The position numbers and the translations under genes were made by a program. Positions 1 to 7,006 of a DNA stretch of 8,003 nucleotides are shown piece by piece. The notes below the pieces were generated by a model. It saw only the letters and a program-made list of their open reading frames with translations, was not told where the DNA came from and ran no database searches. The stretch is from Chloroflexia bacterium. GTDB taxonomy: Bacteria; Chloroflexota; Chloroflexia; Thermomicrobiales; JALYUS01. The DNA is taken from positions 1-8,003 of the forward strand of contig JAICJW010000206.1 of the NCBI GenBank assembly GCA_025928215.1, in the 5' to 3' direction. How positions within the stretch are numbered: the stretch's first letter is position 1; every line of letters starts with the position of its first letter.

Positions 1-408
<408 letters not shown>

Positions 409-550
409 TTTCTTCCCGCCCCTTGCAAGAGGGGGCGTGGGGGTGGCCCACGTCGCCCCACCTCGGTGTCGTGCTTTCCTGAGTGAATCCCTGCTGCGGT
501 GGAGCAATGTCCTGGGTGCGTAGTGCGCATGCAGGATGGTGGTGGAGGGG
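409..550 (+). other. 23S-5S internal transcribed spacer
   Basis: This GC-rich spacer between the two rRNAs holds no gene. It contains hairpin-forming runs, for example GGGCGG (402-407) with CCGCCC (416-421), and CGTGGG with CCCACG in the 430-460 region. These are compatible with precursor-rRNA processing stems. That role is inferred from position and pairing only. Confidence 0.6.
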
Positions 551-685
551 GGGGTGCCGGGCGTGAGCGAACGCGGCGGCGATCCACCCGGTCCCATCCC
601 GAACCCGGTCGTGCCCCCCGCCAGCGCTGGCGGAGTACTGGGCGGGCAACTGCCTGGGAAACGCGGCCCTCGCGCGTGGCACCCC
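551..685 (+). other. Precursor stem enclosing 5S rRNA
   Basis: GGGGTGCC at 551-558 is perfectly complementary to GGCACCCC at 678-685. This eight-pair stem lies immediately outside the proposed helix I of 5S, separated from it by two unpaired positions on each side. It would bring the ends of the precursor together for nuclease processing. An alternative is that part of it belongs to an unusually long mature 5S of about 133 nt. Confidence 0.6.
559..677 (+). rRNA. 5S ribosomal RNA
   Basis: This is the 5S rRNA of the large ribosomal subunit, about 119 nt, which is normal for bacteria. The conserved loop C core CCCATCCCGAAC is at 593-604. Helix I can be drawn as GCGTGAG (561-567) with CTCGCGC (669-675), including one G-U pair. 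The distance from the core to each end matches E. coli 5S (about 35 nt upstream and 73 nt downstream). The GGAGTACT and TGGGAAA segments (about 631-664) correspond to the helix IV/V and loop E region. An outer stem flanks it (551-558 with 678-685), so the mature ends are uncertain by a few bases. Confidence 0.9.
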
Positions 686-738
686 CTCCCGCACCACCTC
701 TCCCTCGTCTTCCCTTCCTCCTCTTTCCTTCCTCCTGT

Positions 739-813
739 CGCGGGGTGGAGCAGCGGCAGCTCGTTGGGCTCATAACCCAAAGGTCGTGGGTTCGAATCCC
801 ACCCCCGCTACCA
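739..813 (+). tRNA. Initiator tRNA-fMet (CAT)
   Basis: A 75-nt tRNA folds into a full cloverleaf with the CCA end encoded (811-813). The anticodon CAT is at 771-773 in loop CTCATAA. Three features identify it as the initiator rather than the elongator: an unpaired first position (C739 opposite T809, a C-U mismatch at 1:72), three consecutive G-C pairs in the anticodon stem (TTGGG/CCCAA), and the A11-U24 pair in the D stem. The T loop is TTCGAAT. The D loop is short (AGCGGCA, 7 nt). It sits about 60 bp after 5S and just before a terminator, so it is probably cotranscribed with the rRNA operon. Confidence 0.97.
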
Positions 814-836
814 TTCCTTTTCGAAGACGTCTGAAT

Positions 837-862
837 ACGCTACCCAACCGGGTAGCGTTTTT
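837..862 (+). terminator. Rho-independent terminator of rRNA/tRNA operon
   Basis: The nine-base-pair stem ACGCTACCC (837-845) / GGGTAGCGT (850-858) has a 4-nt loop and runs into a T-rich tract (858-862). It is a good terminator for plus-strand transcription leaving tRNA-fMet. It lies only six bases from the stop codon of the convergent polymerase gene. It might also slow transcription on the minus strand, but that side lacks a U tract. Confidence 0.88.
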
Positions 863-868
863 GTCTGC

Positions 869-3115
869 TTAGAATAGTCCTAGTTGTTTGACTGGTCGAG
901 CCTCCCTGGCGCTGGCGAGGTCGCTCGTCGCCGTCAGCATTGGGAAGTGGTAGTCATGATCGCGCGCGTCCTCGAAGAGGTCGGTGAAACGGTCGGCCAT
1001 GTCACGGAGACGGCGCAGGAGGTAATTCGTGTCTTCGTCTCTCGCATAGTTTTCGAGGCGACCGAGTGTGCCGTCCACCCGTTGATACACTTCCAGGCGT
1101 TCGCCGACCGCGATACCGCGCGCCGCTTCGGCGAGCCGCCGGTTGCTGTCGCTCGAAAACGTCTTCTCAGTCACCGTCTCCCATCGGCAAATCTGGCGCG
1201 GATCGTACTCTTTGCGCTGGATGCGGCCCGCGAATCCAAAATAGAGGTCGCGTACGGCTTCGTTCGATCCCTCGACGAAAAGCGTAACGGCTTCCTGCAG
1301 GAATTCGCGTAATAGCGGTTCTTCGCGGCGACTGCGGAGGCTACTCCCCTTCATGATCGTCCGGCCATCACGTTCGACAAGGGCATAGTTCTTCATTTTC
1401 AATGAAACCATGCCGGCATACGAGCCGTCATATGCGAGTTCGATGCCGGTTGGGAGCGCCTTCGCAATGCGCTCAAGAAAGCGTTCCTCGGATGGTTCGT
1501 CGGCGGGCACGGAGGCGGGCGGCACGAAATAGACACCATCCGTATCCACTTCAATCGGCGTCGCCCCATTCGCTTCCAGTTCACGCACCACCGCTTTAAT
1601 GATCTCCTGCCCGCGCAGTGTGACATCTTCAGCCGCGCCAAAGTCGTTGAAGAAGGCGCGCGAATAGCCAAGATTGCCGTAGAACGAGTTGATGAGTACT
1701 TTGAAACTGCCCTGGATACCCTGCCAGTAGCCGCGCTGGCGACCCGTCGCGCGGCGGGTTTCCGCCTTCGCGTGGAGCCGCCGTTCCGTCAGCGTCCGCA
1801 GCAGCGGCAGCGTGACGCCGAGCGGATCGCGCCGCGACCCAATCCGCCACGTCAGCATGATGCTCGGATACATGCTTGCGACATCGCACTTGACGACCGG
1901 TTTGAAGACACCGGCGCGCAGCACATCCGCGTAGCCGCCGGGATAGTCGCGCGGCGGTTCCGGCTTCGGCACGGATTGTCGCTCACCGAGGTAAATGCGC
2001 ACCATCAGATCGTTGATCTTCTCGCCGGGGCCACCCGTCGCGATGTCCTGCAACGCATCCGGAACGATTTGCGACTGATAGAACTCTGTCGGCACACAGA
2101 GGTCACTGAGGATCGCCACATCGCGCACATCATCGAGCGCATAGCGGACGACGCGCGTGCGATCTTCCTCCCAGATGCGGGCGATCTCCGCGCCGGGGAT
2201 AAACTCGCGGTCGTCGCGCGTGTACCCGAGCGCTTCGACGACATTCTTGAGGCCGTAACTGGAGAGATTGCCCGCCACATCGTACCGCTGTATTTGCTGG
2301 TACGTGTCAATGACGTGCCGTCCGTAGATGAAGTGCTGCTGATAGGGGATCGAACGCGCGCCAACCTTGAACTGCGTTCGCGCGCTATTGCCGGGGCGGA
2401 GCGGCGAACCGTCCCGCCCCCACGGAAGGATCATGTTGTTGGCGGCTGCCCGGGCGAGGAAGTAGGGAAAGTCGTAGTTGAAGATGTTGTGGCCCTCGAT
2501 AACATCGGGATCAACATCGCGGATGAAGGCGGTCAGATCTTCGAAAATCGTCACTTCGTCCTCGCCCGCCGCGCCGAACAGCCGTTCCTCGCCCGCGCTC
2601 GTGCGGACGCTGACGAGGAAGATGCGAGCATGGGGCACGAACGGATCGAGCGAGGTCGCCTCAATATCGAGTTGCATACGGAGGAGGTCTTCGTACACCA
2701 TCCCCTTGAAGAGCGTCCGGCCAGAACTTGTGAGATATTGCTGGATCGGTGAATTGAAGACGAGCGATTCGTCGCCGGCATCGCGCACGCGGCCGCGCAC
2801 ATCCTGAAAGACGTTCCAATTCCGGCATTCAACGAACCAGCAATACGCTCCGTCACCGGCTAGCCGCATTGCGCGCACATTGCTCGTCAGATCAGACCAC
2901 GCGGGTTCGTGCGTCATCAACAACCAGGGGCGGAATGAGGCGCGCTCCTCCGTCACACGGCCATCCACGCGCCGGTAGACGCGCATGCGATCCGGCCCGC
3001 CGCGTTCGACCGCGACAATGCGCTCGGTTGGGTCCGCGCCATAGAGATAGCGATTCAGGGCGTCATCCGTCACCGGGGGTGTTTCAATTGTGATCGGTAC
3101 CTGTCTGTCGGTCAT
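869..3115 (-). CDS. Family B DNA polymerase with 3'-5' exonuclease
   Basis: This 748-residue replicative- or repair-type DNA polymerase of the PolB (archaeal/E. coli Pol II) fold is complete. The N-terminal domain covers about 1-140. Exonuclease motifs are intact: Exo I LDIEA (D150, E152), Exo II NIFNYD (D215), Exo III YALDD (Y325, D329). Polymerase motifs are intact: A CDVASMYPSI (D411), B KVLINSFYG (K472, N476), C VDTDGV (D524, D526), and KMKNY (573-577). Motifs A and B are only about 61 residues apart, against about 74 in E. coli Pol II, so the fingers are short. The protein ends in QLGLF (744-748), matching the beta-clamp binding consensus QL(S/D)LF and, from memory, the C-terminus of E. 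coli Pol II. The start ATG has GAGGA four bases upstream. The gene stands alone, convergent with the rRNA operon and divergent from the racemase. Damage tolerance or repair is a likely role but unproven. I give no symbol because orthology to polB of E. coli is not shown. Confidence 0.95.
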   Translation of the reverse strand: MTDRQVPITIETPPVTDDALNRYLYGADPTERIVAVERGGPDRMRVYRRVDGRVTEERASFRPWLLMTHEPAWSDLTSNVRAMRLAGDGAYCWFVECRNWNVFQDVRGRVRDAGDESLVFNSPIQQYLTSSGRTLFKGMVYEDLLRMQLDIEATSLDPFVPHARIFLVSVRTSAGEERLFGAAGEDEVTIFEDLTAFIRDVDPDVIEGHNIFNYDFPYFLARAAANNMILPWGRDGSPLRPGNSARTQFKVGARSIPYQQHFIYGRHVIDTYQQIQRYDVAGNLSSYGLKNVVEALGYTRDDREFIPGAEIARIWEEDRTRVVRYALDDVRDVAILSDLCVPTEFYQSQIVPDALQDIATGGPGEKINDLMVRIYLGERQSVPKPEPPRDYPGGYADVLRAGVFKPVVKCDVASMYPSIMLTWRIGSRRDPLGVTLPLLRTLTERRLHAKAETRRATGRQRGYWQGIQGSFKVLINSFYGNLGYSRAFFNDFGAAEDVTLRGQEIIKAVVRELEANGATPIEVDTDGVYFVPPASVPADEPSEERFLERIAKALPTGIELAYDGSYAGMVSLKMKNYALVERDGRTIMKGSSLRSRREEPLLREFLQEAVTLFVEGSNEAVRDLYFGFAGRIQRKEYDPRQICRWETVTEKTFSSDSNRRLAEAARGIAVGERLEVYQRVDGTLGRLENYARDEDTNYLLRRLRDMADRFTDLFEDARDHDYHFPMLTATSDLASAREARPVKQLGLF

Positions 3116-3161
3116 CGCGTCCTCATCTTGCCATGGTTAGGATACCACGGCACGGACGCCG

Positions 3162-3167
3162 TATACT
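3162..3167 (+). promoter_or_regulatory. Possible -10 box for the racemase operon
   Basis: TATACT lies 30 bases before the racemase start codon in the 82-bp divergent gap. It matches the sigma-70 -10 consensus at five of six positions. No good -35 hexamer is visible at 16-19 bp upstream, so this is a weak call. A similar GTATACTTG string recurs at 7784-7792. Confidence 0.3.
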
Positions 3168-3185
3168 TGCCCCGATGAATGGACG

Positions 3186-3192
3186 AAAGGAG
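3186..3192 (+). promoter_or_regulatory. Shine-Dalgarno site of the racemase gene
   Basis: AAAGGAG sits five bases before the ATG at 3198. It fixes that start and excludes other frames opening nearby. Confidence 0.8.
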
Positions 3193-3197
3193 CGAAT

Positions 3198-3920
3198 ATG
3201 CAACGACCGATCGTCGGCATTCTCGGGGGCATGGGTCCTGCCGCGACCGCCGACCTCTACGCGAAAATCATCGCCGCGACGCCCGCGACGCGGGATCAGG
3301 ATCATCTGCACGTCGTGATCTGGGCCGACCCGACCGTCCCCGACCGCTCGACCGCGCTCTTGCAGGGCGGCGAAGATCCAACCCCGTGGTTGCTGCGTGG
3401 TGCGGCGCAGTTAGTTGCAATGGGCGCGTCATTCATCGCGGTTCCCTGTAACACGGCGCACGCCTTCTTTCCCGCCATTGAACGAACGATCACCGTGCCA
3501 CTCATTCATATGATGGATGAGACCGCCACGGCGGTTGAGTGCGCGCATCCCTCCATCGAGCGCGTCGGCTTGCTGGCGACGACGGGTACGATCGCCAGCG
3601 GGCTATATCAGCGGTGGTTCGCCAAACACCATATCGAGGTCATCGCCCCGAATGACGACCAGCAGGAACAGTTCGTGATGAGCGCGATCCATCGCGTCAA
3701 AGCCGGTGAGACCGGGCAGGGGGCAACCAACGCGCTCGCCGAGGCCGCGAGCTTCCTCGTGGCGCATGGCGCGGAAGCCTTGATCGCCGGATGCACGGAA
3801 TTACCGCTGATCTTCCGCGACGGCGACGCCTCCGTGCCGGTGATAGACCCGACGTGGATCCTCGCCGAGGCAGTCGTGCGGCGTGCACGCGCATCGCAAC
3901 GCGCGGTGGGTGGCCGATGA
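3198..3920 (+). CDS. Aspartate/glutamate racemase family protein
   Basis: This 240-residue cytosolic enzyme of the Asp/Glu/hydantoin racemase superfamily is of normal length. Such enzymes invert an amino-acid alpha carbon with two cysteines acting as acid and base, without a cofactor. Both are present: C84 in VPCNTAH and C199 in GCTELPL. The N-terminal GILGGMGP loop (8-14) is typical of the aspartate racemase branch. The likely reaction is L-aspartate to D-aspartate, but amino-acid specificity cannot be read from sequence, and some relatives are isomerases or racemases of other acids. Translation starts at an ATG with a strong AAAGGAG. The stop overlaps the start of the DinB-like gene (ATGA), so the two are probably one transcriptional unit. 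No cell-wall gene lies next to it, which argues mildly against murI. Confidence 0.92.
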   Translation: MQRPIVGILGGMGPAATADLYAKIIAATPATRDQDHLHVVIWADPTVPDRSTALLQGGEDPTPWLLRGAAQLVAMGASFIAVPCNTAHAFFPAIERTITVPLIHMMDETATAVECAHPSIERVGLLATTGTIASGLYQRWFAKHHIEVIAPNDDQQEQFVMSAIHRVKAGETGQGATNALAEAASFLVAHGAEALIAGCTELPLIFRDGDASVPVIDPTWILAEAVVRRARASQRAVGGR

Positions 3921-4399
3921 TATTCAATCCCCGGCAGCGAATCACGGCGGAAAGCCCGCTTGAGCCATTCCTCGAAGCATACGGCGCGGTTCCTGCTATT
4001 CTCAAAGCGGAGTTGCGAGATGTTACGCAGGCGGAAGCGTCCGCGGCGACGCGTGCGGACGCGTGGTCCATCGCGCAAATCATCACGCATCTCCTCATCG
4101 CGAATGCCTATGCGCGCCAGACCTTCGCAGGCGGCAGTGGTCCCGAACGAGGCATGCATATCATGCGGCCCGTGCCACGCCAGCCGCTCGAAGCGTTGAT
4201 TGAGACATTCCGGCAGGAGCGGGAAACCGTGCTTGCCGCCATGCGGAACCTCCGGTTCGAGGAGTGGGACGCCGAATGGCCCTATCGCACCGGGAAGCGG
4301 ACGGGGCGGCAACTCATCGCGCAGTTCGTCCGCCACGATGACACGCACCTGCGCCAGGTGCGCGAGACGCTGCAATCGGTGCGCACAATGGAAGTGTAG
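3917..4399 (+). CDS. DinB-like (DinB/YfiT superfamily) protein
   Basis: A 160-residue soluble helical protein resembles the DinB/YfiT superfamily, small four-helix-bundle proteins that bind a metal through three histidines. The expected triad is visible: H58 in WSIAQIITHLL and the HxxxH pair H140/H144 in FVRHDDTHLRQ near the C-terminus. The frame is open upstream to 3791 inside the racemase gene. The start at 3917 is preferred because it gives the normal family length and an ATGA overlap with the racemase stop, implying translational coupling. Family members include thiol-dependent transferases and stress-induced proteins of unknown reaction, so no activity is assigned. No clear terminator follows. 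Confidence 0.82.
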   Translation: MIFNPRQRITAESPLEPFLEAYGAVPAILKAELRDVTQAEASAATRADAWSIAQIITHLLIANAYARQTFAGGSGPERGMHIMRPVPRQPLEALIETFRQERETVLAAMRNLRFEEWDAEWPYRTGKRTGRQLIAQFVRHDDTHLRQVRETLQSVRTMEV

Positions 4400-4429
4400 T
4401 CACGCCAGCGAATGTGGGGTGCAACGTAC

Positions 4430-4436
4430 AAGGAGG
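4430..4436 (+). promoter_or_regulatory. Strong Shine-Dalgarno sequence before a short frame
   Basis: AAGGAGG is a near-perfect anti-16S match and sits 3 bases before an ATG at 4440. It is the strongest ribosome binding site in the window, although the spacing is shorter than usual. It precedes a frame of only 55 codons. Confidence 0.6.
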
Positions 4437-4439
4437 TTC

Positions 4440-4607
4440 ATGGATACATTCGCGCGCACAGATGCGACTACTCTGACGCGACGAACCGGACACGGGTGGC
4501 GCTCATCACGGCGGTGCATTTATGCGGTTGCTCCGGCGGCGTTCGCATATTCCGGTGTGAGGAACCGCCCGCTCCCCGCCGCCGCGACGATTGTGCCGTT
4601 CTCATAG
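4440..4607 (+). pseudogene. Possible short gene or 5' gene remnant (55 codons)
   Basis: The frame starts at an ATG just after AAGGAGG and 40 bases after the DinB-like stop, where a third gene of that operon would be expected. It encodes 55 residues beginning MDTFARTDATTLTRR. About the first 26 codons lie outside other genes. The remainder is antisense to the last 88 bases of the amidohydrolase gene, where the reading frame is probably fortuitous. I see no recognisable domain, signal peptide or membrane segment. Readings include a real small arginine-rich protein, the surviving 5' end of a gene lost in a rearrangement, or chance. The upstream site is real; the product is doubtful. Confidence 0.3.
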
Positions 4608-5962
4608 ACATCGTGCCCACGTACGATCGTGCCGTTCTCATAGACATCGTGCCCACGTACGATCGTACGGACGACGCGCCCGCGATATGACCGCCCCTCG
4701 AAGGCCGACCATTTCTGCCGCGTCAATAAGCCTTCCCGCGTCACTGTCGCTTCCGCGTTGGGATCGTAGAGCACGATGTCCGCGTCCGCGCCAATGGTGA
4801 GCGCACCCTTGCGGGGTGCGAGGCCGAACAACCGGGCGGGCGCCGTCGCGGTTCGCCGAACGATGTCGGGCCACGACCAGCCGCGCACATGGATCGCGTT
4901 GTCATAGACGACCGGGAGCATGTGCTGAATCACTGACAGACCTTGCGGCGCAGCGAAGATGTCGTTCCACCCCGCCTCTTTTGAGGCGATGGTATAGCCG
5001 CAGTGGTCGGAGCACACGAAGTCGAGCGAGCCATCGGCGAGGCCGCGCCACAGCGCCTCCACATCGCCGCGCGTTCGCAGCGGCGGGGCGCAGCGTGCGA
5101 AGCCTCCCTTGCGCGCGAGGTCGGAGACATCCATGACGAGATACTGCGGGCAGGTCTCGGCGGTCACATTGACGCCGCGTGTTTTCGCGGCCTGGATAAA
5201 TTCGAGCGCCAGTTGACAGGAGACGTGCGCGATGTGCAGCCGCCCGCCCGTCACTTCGGCGAGGAAAATGGCGCGCTGCACCGCCTCTGCCTCATAGGGT
5301 GCGGGGCGCGACCGCGCATGGGCGAGCGGCTCGACCTGCCCCGCCTCGCGCATCCGCCGGATACCCGCCGCGACGAGATCGGCGTTCTCCGCGTGAACGG
5401 TGAAGATCATACCGGTATCGCGCAGCGCTTCGAGCGTTCGCATGATGTCGGAATCGCTGACCGGCACCATCCCCGCCGACCCGCCGACCATGAACGCCTT
5501 GAAGGCAATCGCGCCCGCCTCGCGCATTGCGGCGAGATCGTCCGGCGTCGTTGTGCCGCCGACGACCGCGCCATACATCGCGACATCGCCCACCGCGTTC
5601 TTTACCGCCGCTTCCCTGCGGATACGGAAGGAATCACCGTCCGCCGCCAGCGGTACGGCCTGCGGCATCTCAATGATCGTGGTGATGCCACCGGCGGCAG
5701 CGGCCATCGTCGCGGTATGGAACCCCTCGATGAGTGGTTCATCGGGATCGCGGGCGTGTACATGGGCATCCACGCCACCGGGAAGGACGAGCAGCCCCGT
5801 AGCGTCTATCGTCCGATCCGCTGCGTGCGTGCTCGCATCCTGTTCGATGCCGACGATCCGCTCGCCTTGAATGCGCAGGTCGGCGCGCAAAAGGGCAGTT
5901 TCCGTGACGAGCGTGCCTCCGCGAACGATGATCGTGTCGTCGTGTGAATGATCTTGCATCAT
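4520..5962 (-). CDS. Cyclic amidohydrolase (allantoinase/hydantoinase/dihydropyrimidinase type)
   Basis: A 480-residue metal-dependent amidohydrolase that opens cyclic amide rings. The binuclear metal site is complete: H67 and H69 in DAHVHARDP, the lysine to be carboxylated K155 in AFKAFM, H190 in VHAEN, H246 in HIAHVS, and D319 in CSDHCGY. An N-terminal beta-sandwich segment (about 10-62) and its C-terminal partner (about 387-470) flank the barrel. Overall it looks closest to allantoinase and D-hydantoinase/dihydropyrimidinase enzymes; SDHCGY is diagnostic of none I can name, so the substrate stays open. TIVRGHDVYENG occurs twice back to back (433-444, 445-456), encoded by a perfect 36-bp tandem repeat absent from relatives I recall. 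The start ATG has AAAGGGG upstream and overlaps the upp stop (ATGA), indicating a coupled upp-amidohydrolase operon. Pyrimidine or purine-derived ring catabolism is inferred. Confidence 0.9.
   Translation of the reverse strand: MMQDHSHDDTIIVRGGTLVTETALLRADLRIQGERIVGIEQDASTHAADRTIDATGLLVLPGGVDAHVHARDPDEPLIEGFHTATMAAAAGGITTIIEMPQAVPLAADGDSFRIRREAAVKNAVGDVAMYGAVVGGTTTPDDLAAMREAGAIAFKAFMVGGSAGMVPVSDSDIMRTLEALRDTGMIFTVHAENADLVAAGIRRMREAGQVEPLAHARSRPAPYEAEAVQRAIFLAEVTGGRLHIAHVSCQLALEFIQAAKTRGVNVTAETCPQYLVMDVSDLARKGGFARCAPPLRTRGDVEALWRGLADGSLDFVCSDHCGYTIASKEAGWNDIFAAPQGLSVIQHMLPVVYDNAIHVRGWSWPDIVRRTATAPARLFGLAPRKGALTIGADADIVLYDPNAEATVTREGLLTRQKWSAFEGRSYRGRVVRTIVRGHDVYENGTIVRGHDVYENGTIVAAAGSGRFLTPEYANAAGATA
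4593..4664. repeat. Perfect 36-bp tandem duplication inside the amidohydrolase gene
   Basis: Two identical 36-bp copies (4593-4628 and 4629-4664) lie head to tail. Because 36 is 12 codons, the reading frame is kept, and the protein gains a second TIVRGHDVYENG. The match stretches five bases further on the left (ACGAT precedes both copies) and two bases on the right (GT). No silent differences have built up, which indicates a recent event or a misassembly. Confidence 0.98.
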
Positions 5963-6636
5963 GTCGCCCCTTTCGCGGTCGCATCATGATCGCCCGCTGG
6001 CGGCAGGTCGCCGCTCGTCCGATAGAGCCGGTCGCCCGCGTCGCCGAGGCCGGGAACGATGTAGCCGTCCTCATTGAGTGCGCGATCGAGCGCGGCGACG
6101 TGGATTGAGACATCGGGGTGCGCATCGAGAAGCCGCTGGACGCCATAGGGCGCGGCGATGATCCCGACGTAGGAGATGTTGCGTGCTCCCCATTCCTTGA
6201 GAATCGTGATCGTCTTCACCGCACTGCCACCTGTCGCCAACATCGGATCGAGGACGAAGCAGGTATCCACGGTGGCGAGGCGCGGCAAGCGGTTGTAATA
6301 CGTGACGGGCTGGAGCGATGCCTCATCGCGATAGAGGCCGATATGCCAGACCTGTAGGGAAGGGAAGAGCGCCAGAAAGCCGTCCACCATGCCGAGGCCG
6401 GCGCGGAGGACGGGCACAATCGCGAACCGCTCGCTGAGCATCGTACCGTCGGTCTCCTCAAGGGGCGTCTGCACGCGCGTCGGGGTCGGGATCATCGCCG
6501 CCAGTGCTTCGTAGGCGAGGCAGACCGTGAGGTCGGTCATCGTGTGCCGGAATGTGGCACTATCCGTCGTCATATCCCGCAAAATCGTCAATTTGTGCGC
6601 GACAACGGGATGGCGCGATACCCGCAACTGCGACAT
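5959..6636 (-). CDS. upp: Uracil phosphoribosyltransferase
   Basis: This enzyme makes UMP and pyrophosphate from uracil and PRPP in pyrimidine salvage. The 225-residue protein carries the family-specific PRPP loop LDPMLATGGSA (129-139), the upstream VPVLRAGLGMVDG segment (74-86), and the uracil-binding GYIVPGLGDAGDR (191-203). The frame is open to 7014, but that would run antisense through tRNA-Pro. The ATG at 6636 gives MSQLRVSRHPVVAHKL, which aligns residue for residue with the B. subtilis Upp N-terminus. An alternative ATG at 6696 has a better AGGA site and would add 20 residues. The C-terminus extends about 21 residues (SGDLPPAGDHDATAKGAT) beyond the usual end and is hydrophilic. It overlaps the amidohydrolase start by ATGA. 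No attenuator or PyrR-type element was recognised in the 172-bp leader. Confidence 0.95.
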   Translation of the reverse strand: MSQLRVSRHPVVAHKLTILRDMTTDSATFRHTMTDLTVCLAYEALAAMIPTPTRVQTPLEETDGTMLSERFAIVPVLRAGLGMVDGFLALFPSLQVWHIGLYRDEASLQPVTYYNRLPRLATVDTCFVLDPMLATGGSAVKTITILKEWGARNISYVGIIAAPYGVQRLLDAHPDVSIHVAALDRALNEDGYIVPGLGDAGDRLYRTSGDLPPAGDHDATAKGAT

Positions 6637-6808
6637 GCCTGCAATCGCATCGCGCGCCGGTTGTGGCTGGCCGCGCATCGGCTTGCCCGCGTGCATGAAC
6701 ATCCTGCTGCATCCCTCCCGCTGGCATCTGGCATGATCGGGCGATAGCGTATCACACAATTTCCGCCAGTTGACCGATGGGTCCGCGTCGGCTATGCTGA
6801 TCGTTATT

Positions 6809-6885
<77 letters not shown>

Positions 6886-6906
6886 TCTTTCGTCAAATAT
6901 CGCAAG

Positions 6907-6940
6907 AGAACCCGCCCTGACAGAGAGGGCGGGTTCTTCA
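6907..6940 (+). terminator. Terminator-like hairpin after tRNA-Pro
   Basis: The twelve-base-pair stem AGAACCCGCCCT (6907-6918) / AGGGCGGGTTCT (6926-6937) has a 7-nt loop, 21 bases after the tRNA. The following tract (TTCTTCAT) is only moderately T-rich, so termination strength is uncertain, but position and stem suit the end of a monocistronic tRNA transcript. Confidence 0.75.
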
Positions 6941-6992
6941 TAATGCGGTATCATCTCGCTGTCGGTGTCGTGCAGCGCACTCATCGCGACAG

Positions 6993-6999
6993 AAGGGAG
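6993..6999 (+). promoter_or_regulatory. Shine-Dalgarno site supporting a TTG start
   Basis: AAGGGAG lies seven bases before TTG at 7007. An ATG at 7000 overlaps this site but is in another frame that stops after 12 codons. The alternative GTG at 6965 has no comparable site. Confidence 0.6.
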
Positions 7000-7006
7000 A
7001 TGCCAC

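Noticed and set aside
1772..2752. A 326-codon open frame on the plus strand inside the polymerase gene
   Set aside because: It is antisense to the conserved exonuclease and polymerase motifs, shows no recognisable domain, and is explained by the GC-rich codon bias of the real gene.
3608..4375. A 255-codon minus-strand frame over the racemase and DinB-like genes
   Set aside because: It lies antisense to two well-supported coupled genes and has no domain of its own.
4593..4664. Two 36-bp repeats of CRISPR-like unit length
   Set aside because: The copies abut with no spacer and encode a duplicated in-frame peptide; there are no cas genes.
5003..5947. A 314-codon plus-strand frame across the amidohydrolase gene
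   Set aside because: It is antisense to the metal-site motifs on the minus strand and has an arginine/histidine-rich composition typical of shadow frames.
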